Shown: positions 51,384 through 62,790, numbered from the stretch's first letter. The stretch: 64,000 bases of DNA from DOZZ01 sp963792655 (GCA_963792655.1 CAWBWU010000010.1:124001-188000), one strand, 5' to 3'. Notes: a model not told the origin generated them from the sequence alone. Numbers and translations: made by a program.

Positions 51384-52037
51384 ATGCCGATCAAACGCCG
51401 AGGCTTTGTCAAAACCATGCTCCTCGCGCCAGCTCTGAGCGCGCAGCAGACGCCTTCCAAGCCGCAGGAACAGCCAGCACCGCAGCCGAATACTCCAGCC
51501 GTACAGAACTCGCGCCAACCCGCGTCGCCGGTTCGCTTGAAGACCACCGATGCGGATCTCGCCGCTGCGACGCGCCCGAAATATTTTTCAGCCAGCCAGT
51601 TTGCCACATTGCAAAAGCTGGGCGACGTGCTGATGCCTGGTATCAAGGGGAACCCTGGCGCGCTCGCGGCTCAAGCGCCGGAGTTTCTCGACTTCCTGAT
51701 CAGTGTGTCACCGGCGGACCGGCAGAAACTTTACCGCACTGGCCTCGACGCGCTCGATGCGCACGCCAGGCAGAAATACAACAAGCCGTTCGCGGAACTC
51801 GCCAAAGCGGAGTGGGATGCCATCCTGAAGCCGCTGCTGGTTGTGCGGCCCTGGCCTCTCGACTTCCCCAACGATTCGCTGAAGACTTTCGTTGCTCAAG
51901 CGCATGACGATCTGCGCCTCGCGACCATGAACTCGCGGGAGTGGGCGTCTGTGCCTCAAACATCGGGGCGGCGCTTTCGCGGCTCGCGTGCGAGCGGGCT
52001 CTACTGGAAGCCGATCGATCCGATCGACGGAGAATAA
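51384..52037 (+). CDS. Gluconate 2-dehydrogenase subunit 3-like protein
   Basis: 217 residues with an N-terminal twin-arginine-like signal (MPIKRRGFVKTMLLAPALS), followed by a low-complexity PQ-rich linker and the GluDH subunit-3 helices (FSASQFATLQKLGDVLMPGIKGNPGALAAQAPEFLDFLI, as read KYFSASQFATLQKLGDVLMP). This small subunit guides the GMC catalytic subunit through the Tat pathway to the periplasm. The GMC gene begins six bases after its stop, so they are translated together. A cytochrome subunit is not adjacent; the di-haem cytochromes at 3-8 kb are not linked. Confidence 0.88.
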   Translation: MPIKRRGFVKTMLLAPALSAQQTPSKPQEQPAPQPNTPAVQNSRQPASPVRLKTTDADLAAATRPKYFSASQFATLQKLGDVLMPGIKGNPGALAAQAPEFLDFLISVSPADRQKLYRTGLDALDAHARQKYNKPFAELAKAEWDAILKPLLVVRPWPLDFPNDSLKTFVAQAHDDLRLATMNSREWASVPQTSGRRFRGSRASGLYWKPIDPIDGE

Positions 52038-52043
52038 TCGTCC

Positions 52044-53618
<1,575 letters not shown>

Positions 53619-53670
53619 CGTTCCCGTTTATTCGGGGCTGAAATTCCCAGCTTGGTGGGTGTTTAGAATC

Positions 53671-53823
53671 CCCGCTTGCTTACGCGCGCGGCTCAAACAC
53701 ACCGCAAGGGCATTCGCGATTCGTGGCGCTTTCGAATTCCCGCTTGCTAGCTGCTAGGCTCGCGCTAGGTGCTAGGCTCGCGCGTAGAAAAAGATCCGGG
53801 TTTATTCGCGTCCATCCGCGGCT
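53671..53823. repeat. Repeat-rich intergenic region with copies of three dispersed words
   Basis: 53671-53694 is an exact 24-base copy (inverted) of 27333-27356. CCCGCTTGCT recurs at 53739-53748. GCTAGG words appear repeatedly (CTGCTAGGCTCGCG then GTGCTAGGCTCGCG) around 53750-53785. 53804-53823 matches 8299-8318 with one mismatch. No gene is visible between 53619 and 53821. Confidence 0.7.
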
Positions 53824-56137
53824 AAAATTCCCAGCTCACCCGCCCAGACACACTTCGCGGTGCGGCCAATGCCGTCCCGGAAAACAGACTGGCGAAGTTG
53901 ATCACGTTCAGCCGGTCAGTTACGTTGGTGACGTCGACCTGTACGCGGAGAGCGCTCTTGTCGCTCTTCCGCAACTCAGCTCCCGCGGCAGCGTCAAGCG
54001 AGAACGACGGCCGCACACGACCCCGCGAAAAGTTGACGCGGCTGGCGATGCGCTCTCCCGCCTGGGCGACGGCATCTTCCAGAGTTCCGGCAAACTCAGC
54101 GGGTAAGCCGCTGCCGTATTCCGCACCGGTGGCTACCCAGAAACGCCGCGGCAACTGATAACGGAAACGCGTGCGGGCCGTGTTCCGCTGATCTTGCGTG
54201 ATGGGAAATGAATCACGCGACGTCAGCCCTTGCGCAGCATCAGCGCCCAGGAACAAGCCTCCGGTCACCGGAAGGTAACCCGTGCCGCGCATATTCGTGA
54301 GGCTTACAAAGCCCGAAAGGCCGCCGAGTTTCACCAGTTCCAGCTTTAGCTCGACGCCCCGCACATCGGCCTTCTGAAAGTTGATCGGGAAGCTGACGCC
54401 CGTGTTGAGCAGCACATCGTCATCTGCAAACTGATCCACCGCGCGGCGAAAGAAATTCGCATCCAGCCGCGCACGTTGCATGACGCCTTTGCTCAAACCC
54501 GCCTCGTAGAAGTTGCCGCGTGAAGGCCGCACGGGTAGCCGCACCACGTTGTCGTTAAGAACCGCGAGCTGCGGGGAACTGGCGAGCAGCAGATTCTCAA
54601 AAGCCGGAGTCTGGAACACGCGGTCATAGGAAACATGCAGCAGCAGGTCGGCGCGTGGCACATACCAGGCAGCGCCGAGCCGCGGGCTGAATCCGTTCTC
54701 GTCCACCAGCACGCGGTAATGGTCGAAGCGTATGCCTGCACTCAAGGTGAGCCGCCCCAGCCGCCACAGATCCTGCGCAAACACCGACTGCTCGCGGTCC
54801 TGACGCCGGTCGGCAAACCGGAAAGCGGGCGGAGTGCCCGCATCGAACTGCGTCGGGTCGGTTAGCCGGTAATCGAAGTTTTCACGGATCGACGCGAAAT
54901 CCGCCTCGGCGCCGAACTTCAGTTCATGCGCGCCGTGGTGCGCGGCCAGCGTACCCTTCAAGTACACTTCGCGAAAGCCGCGATCCTGATCTGCGGCAAT
55001 CGGCGTTGCTAAGTCGTTCGACCATAACCTGCTCGATACATCGCGCGCGAGCAAATGAACATCGCCGAGCAAGGCGGGTGAGAACACATGCTGATAACCT
55101 GCCAGCGCCGCCGTCTCTCCGCTGTCGCGATCTTGACGCTGTCCGGCAATGTTCTGGAGCAGCTCATTGGGAACCAGAAAGCGCGATGACGCATGACGCA
55201 GGGTCACGTTAACGCGATCATCCGCACTCACGTCGCGTTCGTAGCGAACCGCGGCGCTCGACGTCGTGCCACTGTTCGTGAAATTTTCCTCGACCGGAGG
55301 ATCCAGATAACGATCCGTGCGCGAACCCGCTCCGCTCACGCTGAGTGTATTGCCGCCCCATCCGTATTGCGCGGTTGCATACCCCTCGGCCGCTGCAAAG
55401 CTGCCGCCTCCGGCAGAGACTTTTCCATGCACGCCCGGACGCGCGTCGCGAATCGTATTGACTTCGATCACGCCACCAAGTTTGCGCCCGTACTCAGCCG
55501 GATAACCGCCCGTCAAGATATTCAGCGACTGTACATCTTCGGCTTCGATCTCAGGTGCAAAGTTGGGTGAGCGGTTATCGACCATCGGCAAACCATCGAC
55601 AACATATTGCGTCTGGTACTCAGAGCCGCGCGGGTGCAGCACGCCGTTGGCCTCCAGCAGCCAACCGGGTTGCGTGTTCACCAGATCTTCGAGAGAACGC
55701 CCGGGTTGACCAGAAGCTCGCTCGCGCAATGTCGCTGATCCCACACGGCTGCTGCTCCCGGTGCGATGTGGATCGATCAGCACCTCGGAATCGCTCACCT
55801 CTACCGTCGTCTCGATCTGCGTAATGCCCAGCGAGATGGCGAGGTCCGCGGGAAGCGCTGAGCGAACTTCGGTTTGCGACGCATACGGCGCGAAACCGTC
55901 CTTGCTGACAGCAATTCGATAGATTCCAAACGGCAGCCGCTTCACACTGGCTTTGCCTTCAGGGCCGGTCGTGAAGACCTGGTGATAGTGATTCGACTGG
56001 CTGCTGACCTCAACCTGAGCCGTCACCGGCGCGCCCGCCTGGTCGGTCACCGCAATGCGCAGTTCTCCCGTTTCCATCTGGCCAAAAAGGGCCGCTGCCG
56101 AGAGTAAGACCAGGAGGAAGCTACGGAGCATCTTCAT
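53822..56137 (-). CDS. TonB-dependent receptor with N-terminal carboxypeptidase-like domain
   Basis: A 771-residue outer-membrane receptor. The signal (MKMLRSFLLVLLSAAALFG) leads into a CarboxypepD_reg-like beta-sandwich (ELRIAVTDQAGAPVTAQVEVSSQ), a TonB plug (GQPGRSLEDLVNTQPGWLLEANGVLHPRGSEYQTQYVVDGLPMVDNRSPNF) and the 22-strand barrel ending in GRVSWEF with a terminal Phe. It resembles the acidobacterial Oar-like group. Ligand unknown; no siderophore or glycan gene is adjacent. The end overlaps repeat DNA at its 3' edge. Confidence 0.88.
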   Translation of the reverse strand: MKMLRSFLLVLLSAAALFGQMETGELRIAVTDQAGAPVTAQVEVSSQSNHYHQVFTTGPEGKASVKRLPFGIYRIAVSKDGFAPYASQTEVRSALPADLAISLGITQIETTVEVSDSEVLIDPHRTGSSSRVGSATLRERASGQPGRSLEDLVNTQPGWLLEANGVLHPRGSEYQTQYVVDGLPMVDNRSPNFAPEIEAEDVQSLNILTGGYPAEYGRKLGGVIEVNTIRDARPGVHGKVSAGGGSFAAAEGYATAQYGWGGNTLSVSGAGSRTDRYLDPPVEENFTNSGTTSSAAVRYERDVSADDRVNVTLRHASSRFLVPNELLQNIAGQRQDRDSGETAALAGYQHVFSPALLGDVHLLARDVSSRLWSNDLATPIAADQDRGFREVYLKGTLAAHHGAHELKFGAEADFASIRENFDYRLTDPTQFDAGTPPAFRFADRRQDREQSVFAQDLWRLGRLTLSAGIRFDHYRVLVDENGFSPRLGAAWYVPRADLLLHVSYDRVFQTPAFENLLLASSPQLAVLNDNVVRLPVRPSRGNFYEAGLSKGVMQRARLDANFFRRAVDQFADDDVLLNTGVSFPINFQKADVRGVELKLELVKLGGLSGFVSLTNMRGTGYLPVTGGLFLGADAAQGLTSRDSFPITQDQRNTARTRFRYQLPRRFWVATGAEYGSGLPAEFAGTLEDAVAQAGERIASRVNFSRGRVRPSFSLDAAAGAELRKSDKSALRVQVDVTNVTDRLNVINFASLFSGTALAAPRSVSGRVSWEF

Positions 56138-56196
56138 TTAGACGTAACATGCCGCTGACCGGTTCGGTGGAAATTGCCTTGCTAACCTGAGAATTC

Positions 56197-58026
56197 ATGC
56201 GAGTCTCATGCTTGCTGCTCCTGGCTGCGATGGCCTCGGCGGGCGCCGCTTATTCTATGGATCCGATTCAGTACACGGTGCGCTTCCCCGCCCCCCAAAC
56301 CCATTACGCCGAGGTCACGGCCGTGTTTCCGGCCGCGCAGCAATCCGAAGTCGAGGTATTCATGGCCGTGTGGACGCCCGGCTCCTATCTGGTGCGCGAG
56401 TTTGCGCGAAATGTCGAAAACGTCCAGGCGTTTGATGCCAGCGGTAAAGCGCTGAGCATCACGAAATCACGAAAGAACCGCTGGCGCATCGTAACAGGCG
56501 GCTCGCCGAGCGTCACCGTGAAGTATCGCGTCTACGGGCGCGAGATGTCGGTACGCACAAACTGGGTTGACGAACGGTTCGCACTTCTCAATGGCGCGGC
56601 CACGTTCCTGTCTCTGGCCGATCACCAGCCTCGTGCGCACGACGTCACGATCGAACTGCCGCAAGGCTGGTCGCGAACGATGACCGGCATGCCTTTCGCA
56701 GCGGATGGCAAGCCAAACCACTACACCGCACCGGATTTCGACACGCTCGTGGACTGCCCCATCGTCGCCGGAAGTCCCGCGGTGTACGAGTTCGAGGTAG
56801 ATGGCAAGAAGCACTATCTGGTGAACCAGGGCGAAGATGGCGTTTTCGATGGTAAGCGCGCTGCCGCCGACGTTGAAAAGATTGTCCGCGAGCACCGGCG
56901 CATGTGGGGCTTTCTGCCCTATGATCGCTACGTTTTCCTGAACTTGATCACCGAATCGGGCGGTGGCCTTGAGCATAAGAACTCGTTCGTCATCATGTCG
57001 TCGCGCTGGGCGACACGCACACACAAGAGTTATGTCGACTGGCTTAGCCTGGTGTCGCATGAATACTTTCACGCGTGGAACGTTAAGCGGCTGCGGCCCG
57101 TAGAGCTTGGCCCGTTCGATTACGAGGCGGAGAACTACACAAGCAATCTGTGGGTGGCTGAAGGATTTACCGAGTACTACGCGATGCTTGCCCTCAAACG
57201 CGCGGGGCTATGCAGCGAGAAAGAGTACCTGGGCATTGGCCCGGCGACAGAGACGTCGCGCGCTTCGCTCTCGCGCATCATCGAAGATCTGCAAACGACG
57301 CCCGGGCGCCTCACGCAAGCTGTAGCAGATTCGTCGTTCGACGCGTGGATCAAGTTGTACCGGCCCGATGAGAACTCAGGCAACACGACGATCAGTTACT
57401 ACACCAAGGGCGCGGTGGTGGGTTGGCTTCTCGATGCCCGCGTTCGTGAGGCAACGAAGGACAAGAAGAGCCTCGACGATGTAATGCGCCTCGCTTACCA
57501 GCACTTTGCCGGATCCACCGGCTACACACGTCAACAATTCTTCCAGACTGCATCGGAGGTCGCGGGAGAAGACCTGCGTCCGTTCTTTGCGGACGCAGTG
57601 GAGTCAACCAAAGAGCTCGACTACACGCAAGCGCTGAACTGGTTTGGGCTGCGCTTCAAAGCAGATTCTGAGAAGAAGGACGCGGCGACGCTCGGCGCGG
57701 TCACCAAGGTGGACGCCGGAAGATTGATCGTCTCGAATGTTCCGCGCGGAACCGCGGCGGATCAGGCCGGGCTCAGCGTTGACGATGAACTGCTTGCAGT
57801 GGACGGCTTCCGCATCAAAGCCGATCAGTGGAAGCAGCGCGCGGAGCAATACCGGCCGGGCGACAAGAGCAAACTGCTGGTGGCCCGTCGCGATCGCATC
57901 ATCGAAGTCCCGATTGAATGGTCGAAAGAGCCGGCCAGAGTCTGGCAGCTGGAGGCGCGTCCTGACGCGAACCACGCGCAGAAGAAACATCTGCAGTCAT
58001 GGTTGGGCGAGCGCGCCGGCGACTAG
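56197..58026 (+). CDS. M61-family glycyl aminopeptidase-like metalloprotease with PDZ domain
   Basis: 609 residues with a signal (MRVSCLLLLAAMASAGAAYS), an N-terminal beta domain (YTVRFPAPQTHYAEVTAVFPA), and the zinc site SHEYFHAWNVKRLRP with HExxH at His288, followed by the third ligand in VAEGFTEYYAMLAL. The C-terminal PDZ domain reads VSNVPRGTAADQAGLSVDDELLAVDGFRI. M61 enzymes release N-terminal Gly or Ala. It is divergent from the TonB receptor, with 59 bases between starts. Domain order is normal. Confidence 0.92.
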   Translation: MRVSCLLLLAAMASAGAAYSMDPIQYTVRFPAPQTHYAEVTAVFPAAQQSEVEVFMAVWTPGSYLVREFARNVENVQAFDASGKALSITKSRKNRWRIVTGGSPSVTVKYRVYGREMSVRTNWVDERFALLNGAATFLSLADHQPRAHDVTIELPQGWSRTMTGMPFAADGKPNHYTAPDFDTLVDCPIVAGSPAVYEFEVDGKKHYLVNQGEDGVFDGKRAAADVEKIVREHRRMWGFLPYDRYVFLNLITESGGGLEHKNSFVIMSSRWATRTHKSYVDWLSLVSHEYFHAWNVKRLRPVELGPFDYEAENYTSNLWVAEGFTEYYAMLALKRAGLCSEKEYLGIGPATETSRASLSRIIEDLQTTPGRLTQAVADSSFDAWIKLYRPDENSGNTTISYYTKGAVVGWLLDARVREATKDKKSLDDVMRLAYQHFAGSTGYTRQQFFQTASEVAGEDLRPFFADAVESTKELDYTQALNWFGLRFKADSEKKDAATLGAVTKVDAGRLIVSNVPRGTAADQAGLSVDDELLAVDGFRIKADQWKQRAEQYRPGDKSKLLVARRDRIIEVPIEWSKEPARVWQLEARPDANHAQKKHLQSWLGERAGD

Positions 58027-58035
58027 CGAACGCAA

Positions 58036-59046
58036 TCAGTTCGAAGCTATTTGCGTCGCCGAGCCTGCGGCGTTAGACGCTTTGATGAAAGTGTCGACAT
58101 TGTCGCTGTCGACCAGCGTTACGCCGGTATCGACGAAGGTCGGCACTGGCGAGAACGGCGCACTGCTCCAACTCGGATCGAGGCTCTTCGGCTTGGAGAT
58201 ATTCAGCGAGTGCAACATATACAGTCCGACGTAAGCCATGGTGTAGGGCTTCTGAGCGACTGTCGCGCTGATCAGTCCTTTCTTCAGCGCCTCAAGCGTT
58301 GGCGGTGCGGTATCCATGGCGACCACCAGTTTGCCGGTGACCTTGTTGCGGTCGATGACGTTGGCGATCTCCGCGCACGCAATCGCCTCGAGACATACGA
58401 AGGCATCCACCTGATTGGGCTTCTGCAGAATCTCAGTCGCCGCATCGAAAGCCACGCGCGGATCGCCCTGCATGTCGACGACGCGGGTCACTTTGATGTT
58501 CGGATGCGCATGGAACACATCGTTCAGGCCGTTCTGCCGCTGCACCAGGTTCAGTTGCTCGGGCATTGTGAAGACGACCACATTGCCTTTGCCGTTCAGC
58601 GTTTTCACTACCGAATTCGCAATCAGGCTTCCCGCTTTGAAGTTATCGGTGCCGATGAAGAGCAGTCTCTTGCTGTACTCCGCATCCGAATCCATCGTGA
58701 ATACCGGGATGCCTCTGGCGATAGCGCTATCGATGTCGCCGCGCATCAGGCGCCGGTCCGCAACGGAAATCAGGATACCCGCGGGATCCTTTTTCAGGAT
58801 GCGCTGGAACTCTTCATGCTGCTGTCGAGGCTCATACGTGTCCGGGCCAACCACTTCGGCCGGGACTTTCAACTCCGCTGCCGCACGCCCCAGGCCGGCC
58901 TGCGCTTCCTGCCAATACGGCAGTTTGATGTTCGTTGCGACTAAATAGTATTTGCCTTGATTGCCGGGCTGGGAACTCTCACACCCGGTGAGGAGGGCAC
59001 TGACGAAGCAGACAACAACAACGAGGAATCGGCAGCGGGCGCGCAT
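58036..59046 (-). CDS. Periplasmic sugar-binding lipoprotein (orphan)
   Basis: A 336-residue LacI-type substrate-binding protein anchored as a lipoprotein: the lipobox is LLTGCESSQ after a basic hydrophobic signal (RARCRFLVVVVCFVSAL). YLVATNIKLPYWQEAQAGLGRAAAELKVPAEVVGPDTYEPRQQHEEFQRIL, DPAGILISVADRRLM, GIPVFTMDSDAEYSKRLLFIGTDNFKAGSLIANSV and VGLYMLHSL are family blocks of ribose/xylose-type binding proteins. ATG 59046 follows AAAGGAGA. No permease or ATPase gene is nearby, so it may serve a transporter encoded elsewhere or a sensory complex. Confidence 0.87.
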   Translation of the reverse strand: MRARCRFLVVVVCFVSALLTGCESSQPGNQGKYYLVATNIKLPYWQEAQAGLGRAAAELKVPAEVVGPDTYEPRQQHEEFQRILKKDPAGILISVADRRLMRGDIDSAIARGIPVFTMDSDAEYSKRLLFIGTDNFKAGSLIANSVVKTLNGKGNVVVFTMPEQLNLVQRQNGLNDVFHAHPNIKVTRVVDMQGDPRVAFDAATEILQKPNQVDAFVCLEAIACAEIANVIDRNKVTGKLVVAMDTAPPTLEALKKGLISATVAQKPYTMAYVGLYMLHSLNISKPKSLDPSWSSAPFSPVPTFVDTGVTLVDSDNVDTFIKASNAAGSATQIASN

Positions 59047-59225
59047 ACACAATCTCCTTTGCTGATTGCGAAGTATATATCTGACGCGCGCCGCGCAAAA
59101 GGGTTAGTGGCAGGTGACGCGCCGTGTAAACGCCGGGCGCCCGCAACATTCCTTGCCACCGGATACGTGCCGCGCGCGCCAACAAGCGGGCAACTCTCCG
59201 CCCGTGCCAAACGTACGATAGAAAG

Positions 59226-60974
59226 ATGCGACTCCTGATTGCCGTTGTTTTCTGTTCGGTCGCGCTTGCGCAAACAGCGCCTTCGCTCGAAGCGAGGCGC
59301 GCAGCACTGAACAGTCTCCTGAACGAAGAGTGGGATTGGAATCTAAAGACCAACCCCGAATTCGCGTCCATCCTTGGCGACAAGCGTTTCAACGATCAGG
59401 TGAGCGATGTTTCGCTTGCGCGGTATGAGCGCGATCTGGCACAAACCCGCGCCTACCTGGCCAGGTTCCAGGCGATCGATACCACCGGCTTCCCCGAACA
59501 AGAGGTGCTGAACAAGCGCCTGATGATCTACAACCTGCAGCAAACGATTGACGGCAGCCGGTTCAAAGATTACGAGATGCCGGTGAACCAGATGAACGGC
59601 ATTCAGATCGACGTGCCACAGCTTCCGGCTCTGCTGTCGTTCGAAAACGTGAAGGACTATCGCGACTATCTCAGCCGCCTGCACAAATGGCCCGTGTCGT
59701 TCGATCAGACGATCGCGATGATGCGCAAGGGTGAAGCCGACCACTTGATGCCCGCCAGGTTTCTGATTGAGAAGGTTGCCGATCAGGCGGATCGTATCGC
59801 GAGCGCCCCGCTTGCCGACAGCCCTTTCACGCTTCCGCTGAAGCACTTTCCCGACAGCATCAGCGCGGCGGATCAGGCAGCCTTGCGGCGCGAAATCAAC
59901 AATGCCGTGCAGAACGAGATCGTGCCCGCGTACCGCAAGTTTCGTGATTTCGTGCGCACTGAGTACGCGCCGAAAGGCCGCACCGAGGAAGGCATCTGGT
60001 CACTTCCCGACGGCGCTGCACGCTATGCATTCGACGTGAAGGACTCGACCACATCATCGATGACAGCAGCAGAGATCCATGAGCTTGGCCTGCAGCAGGT
60101 GGCAGAGATCGAGAGTGCGGAGAAGGCGATCGCAACGAAACTCGGATTCGCGGACATGAAGACGTTTCGCGACTCGATCAACACCAACCCGAAGCTTCAT
60201 GTGTCGTCGGCCGAAGCCATCCTCGATCTCTATCGCGGGTATGCGGATCAGATGTATTCGAAGTTGCCCAGCTTGTTCACACACATGCCCAAAGCCCGCA
60301 TGCAGGTACACGCGATTGAAGACTTCCGCGCCAAGGAGAGTTCCACTCAATACATACCGGGCGCAGCGGATGGCTCGCGGCCGGGGCGGATTGAAGTGAA
60401 CACCTATGCGTGGGAGAAGCAGACCACACCGGGCATGGAGTCGACCGCATATCACGAAGGCGTGCCTGGTCATCACATGCAGATCGCGATCGCGCAGGGG
60501 TTGAGTGAACTTCCACAGTTCCGGCGTCAGGGCGGTTACGGCGCGTACTCGGAAGGTTGGGCTTTATACAGCGAGCGCCTGGGCAAAGAAGTCGGCTTCT
60601 ATCAGGACCCGTACAGCGACTACGGGCGGCTTGAAGATGAAATGCTGCGCGCCATCCGGTTGGTTGTCGACACTGGATTGCACGCAGACAAGTGGACGCG
60701 CCAGCAGGTGGTCGACTACTTCCATCAGCACTCGAACATGCCGGAGTCGCTGGTGCAGAGTGAGACGGACCGCTACATCTCCTGGCCCGCGCAGGCGCTC
60801 GGCTACAAAGTGGGACAGCTTACGATTCTGAAACTGCGCGAGAAAGCGAAGGCCGAGTTGGGCCCCAAGTTCGACATCCGTCTCTTTCACGATGAGGTAT
60901 TGGGAGCCGGCGCGTTACCGCTCGATGTGCTCACCGAGCGGATCGACGCGTGGATTGCAAAGCAGAAGAGTTAG
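59226..60974 (+). CDS. DUF885 domain secreted metalloprotease-like protein
   Basis: 582 residues with a signal (MRLLIAVVFCSVALAQ). The DUF885 core shows the zinc motif STAYHEGVPGHHMQIAIAQGLSELPQFRR near His410, plus GYGAYSEGWALYSERLGKEVGFYQDPYSDYGRLEDEMLRAIRLVVDTGLH and the C-terminal ALGYKVGQLTILKLREKAKAELGPKFDIRLFHDEVL. DUF885 proteins are frequent in Acidobacteria and Xanthomonadales and are thought to be peptidases or hydrolases; no substrate is known. Its stop overlaps the end of the convergent small gene. Confidence 0.88.
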   Translation: MRLLIAVVFCSVALAQTAPSLEARRAALNSLLNEEWDWNLKTNPEFASILGDKRFNDQVSDVSLARYERDLAQTRAYLARFQAIDTTGFPEQEVLNKRLMIYNLQQTIDGSRFKDYEMPVNQMNGIQIDVPQLPALLSFENVKDYRDYLSRLHKWPVSFDQTIAMMRKGEADHLMPARFLIEKVADQADRIASAPLADSPFTLPLKHFPDSISAADQAALRREINNAVQNEIVPAYRKFRDFVRTEYAPKGRTEEGIWSLPDGAARYAFDVKDSTTSSMTAAEIHELGLQQVAEIESAEKAIATKLGFADMKTFRDSINTNPKLHVSSAEAILDLYRGYADQMYSKLPSLFTHMPKARMQVHAIEDFRAKESSTQYIPGAADGSRPGRIEVNTYAWEKQTTPGMESTAYHEGVPGHHMQIAIAQGLSELPQFRRQGGYGAYSEGWALYSERLGKEVGFYQDPYSDYGRLEDEMLRAIRLVVDTGLHADKWTRQQVVDYFHQHSNMPESLVQSETDRYISWPAQALGYKVGQLTILKLREKAKAELGPKFDIRLFHDEVLGAGALPLDVLTERIDAWIAKQKS

Positions 60975-61267
60975 TGGTCGTGACGATCGGTGGAGCTTCC
61001 GGAGTGCTCGTGGCTCCACTTGAAATAGTTCTGCTGATCTCTCTTTGAGAGGCGGTTGAAGTCGCGCGCCTGACGGTGATTCTCCTGAACGTAGCGCTGG
61101 TAAGTTTGGTTCTCGTTATCGTTCCACTCGTGCCAGTCTTTGTGCTGCTTGTCGTAGTAACGCTGAGAGTGCGAGTTCTGGCGATCTCCGTCGTGATCCT
61201 GCAACGCCGGAAGCGCGGGAGCAAGCATTATTGCAGCGAGGAGTGCTTTACCAATGAGTGATTTCAT
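60971..61267 (-). CDS. Small secreted His/Gln-rich protein
   Basis: 98 residues with a signal peptide (MKSLIGKALLAAIMLAPALPAL) starting at ATG 61267 with AAAGGGCAAAA upstream. The mature part is rich in His, Asp, Gln and Arg (DHDGDRQNSHSQRYYDKQHKDWHEWNDNENQTYQRYV, ending HSGSSTDRHDH). I do not recognise the family; the composition suggests metal binding or a disordered linker. The hairpin and AT-rich leader upstream (61268-61339) hold nothing else supported. Confidence 0.7.
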   Translation of the reverse strand: MKSLIGKALLAAIMLAPALPALQDHDGDRQNSHSQRYYDKQHKDWHEWNDNENQTYQRYVQENHRQARDFNRLSKRDQQNYFKWSHEHSGSSTDRHDH

Positions 61268-61339
61268 TTTTGCCCTTTCGAGATTGAAGGGGCACTTCAA
61301 CAGCCACGTTGGCCTAGGCTGACGTAAAGATTTGTGTGC

Positions 61340-62788
61340 TCACGCCAACAACTGTTGCACCACGTTGCCGTGCACATCGGTTAGGCGGAACGGCCGCCCT
61401 TGGAATTTGTAGGTGAACTTCGTGTGGTCGAAGCCCAGCAAATGCAGCATCGTGGCATGCAGGTCATGCACGTGGACCTTGTCCTTGACGACATTGAAGC
61501 CGAGCTCATCGCTCTCGCCGATGGTGATGCCCGGCTTAATGCCGCCGCCCGCCATCCACATGGTGAATGCGTTCGGGTGATGGTCGCGCCCATCGTTGCC
61601 GCCCTGCACCATCGGCGTGCGGCCGAATTCCCCGCCCCAGATCACCAGCGTGTCGTTCAGCATTCCGCGCTGCTTCAAGTCTTTAATCAGCGCAGTTGCG
61701 GCTTTATCGGTATCGATGCAGTTCTTGCTGATGTCTTTGACCAGATCGCCGTGCTGGTCCCACGCTTCGTGAAAGATCTGAACGAAGCGGACACCGCGTT
61801 CCACCATGCGACGCGCAAGCAGACAGTCGTTCGCGAATGACGACTTGCCGGGCTCGGCTCCATACATATCGAGCGTTGCCTGGGATTCCTTTTTCAGATC
61901 CATCAACTCAGGCGCGCTGGTCTGCATGCGGAAAGCCATTTCGAAAGAATTGATGCGAGTGGCGATTTCCGGATCGCCCACTTGCTCCAGGCGCATGCGG
62001 TTCAGGCGGCTGATGCTATCGAGCGAATCGCGCTGCACCTTCTCGTCGACGCCTTTCGGATTCGAGAGATACAGCACCGGATCGCCACTCGAACGAAACT
62101 GCACGCCCTGGTAAACGGTAGGCAGGAAGCCGCTACCCCAACACGAGTTGCCTCCGCTCGGACCTTTCTTGCCTGAACTGAAAACCACGAACGCCGGCAG
62201 ATCTTTCGACTCGCTGCCTAAGCCATACGTCACCCAACTGCCCATGCTGGGCCGGCCGAAGATCATCGCGCCGGTGTTCATGAGCAACTGTCCAGGCGCG
62301 TGATTGAAGGCGTCGCTCGACATCGACTTCACAATCGCGACGTCATCGACAATGTCGCGGAAGTGCGGCAGCTGATCGGAGAGTTCGGCGCCCGACTGGC
62401 CATACTTCGCGAACTTGAATTTCGGTCCCAGCAGCTTCGAGTTCGGATTGATGAAGGCCGCGCGATAGCCCTTCAGCAGCTCCGGCGGTGGCAGCGTGCC
62501 ATCGAACTTGGCGAGCTGCGGCTTATAGTCGAACAACTCCAGATGGCTGGGCCCACCGGCCATGAAGAGAAAGATGACGTTCTTCGCTTTGGCTGGGAGC
62601 GGAGGCGCTTTCGGCGCGAGGGGGTTTGCCGGCGCTTGCGCAGCTTGCGCGGCGCTGCCGAGCAGGCTGGTCATTGCTGCCGCGCCCAAACCCACGCCGC
62701 ACTGTTCAAAAAACCATCGCCGGCTGATCTGCTTCGCGCGATCGAGATTGCCCTGCGCGCTTGAGTAAAGATGATCCTGACAGTTCAT
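61340..62788 (-). CDS. DUF1501 domain protein
   Basis: About 482 residues of the DUF1501 (sulfatase-like, alkaline-phosphatase-fold) family common in Planctomycetes and Acidobacteria, starting at ATG 62788 with an N-terminal signal region (AKQISRRWFFEQCGVGLGAAAMTSLLGSAAQA, twin-arginine). VIFLFMAGGPSHLELFDYKPQLAKFDGT and LNDTLVIWGGEFGRTPMVQGGNDGRDHHPNAFTMWMAGGGIKPG are family blocks. It is almost always paired with a DUF1549/DUF1553 protein, as here: the partner ends two bases upstream. Function unknown, probably polysaccharide-related. Confidence 0.9.
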   Translation of the reverse strand: MNCQDHLYSSAQGNLDRAKQISRRWFFEQCGVGLGAAAMTSLLGSAAQAAQAPANPLAPKAPPLPAKAKNVIFLFMAGGPSHLELFDYKPQLAKFDGTLPPPELLKGYRAAFINPNSKLLGPKFKFAKYGQSGAELSDQLPHFRDIVDDVAIVKSMSSDAFNHAPGQLLMNTGAMIFGRPSMGSWVTYGLGSESKDLPAFVVFSSGKKGPSGGNSCWGSGFLPTVYQGVQFRSSGDPVLYLSNPKGVDEKVQRDSLDSISRLNRMRLEQVGDPEIATRINSFEMAFRMQTSAPELMDLKKESQATLDMYGAEPGKSSFANDCLLARRMVERGVRFVQIFHEAWDQHGDLVKDISKNCIDTDKAATALIKDLKQRGMLNDTLVIWGGEFGRTPMVQGGNDGRDHHPNAFTMWMAGGGIKPGITIGESDELGFNVVKDKVHVHDLHATMLHLLGFDHTKFTYKFQGRPFRLTDVHGNVVQQLLA

Positions 62789-62790
62789 GG

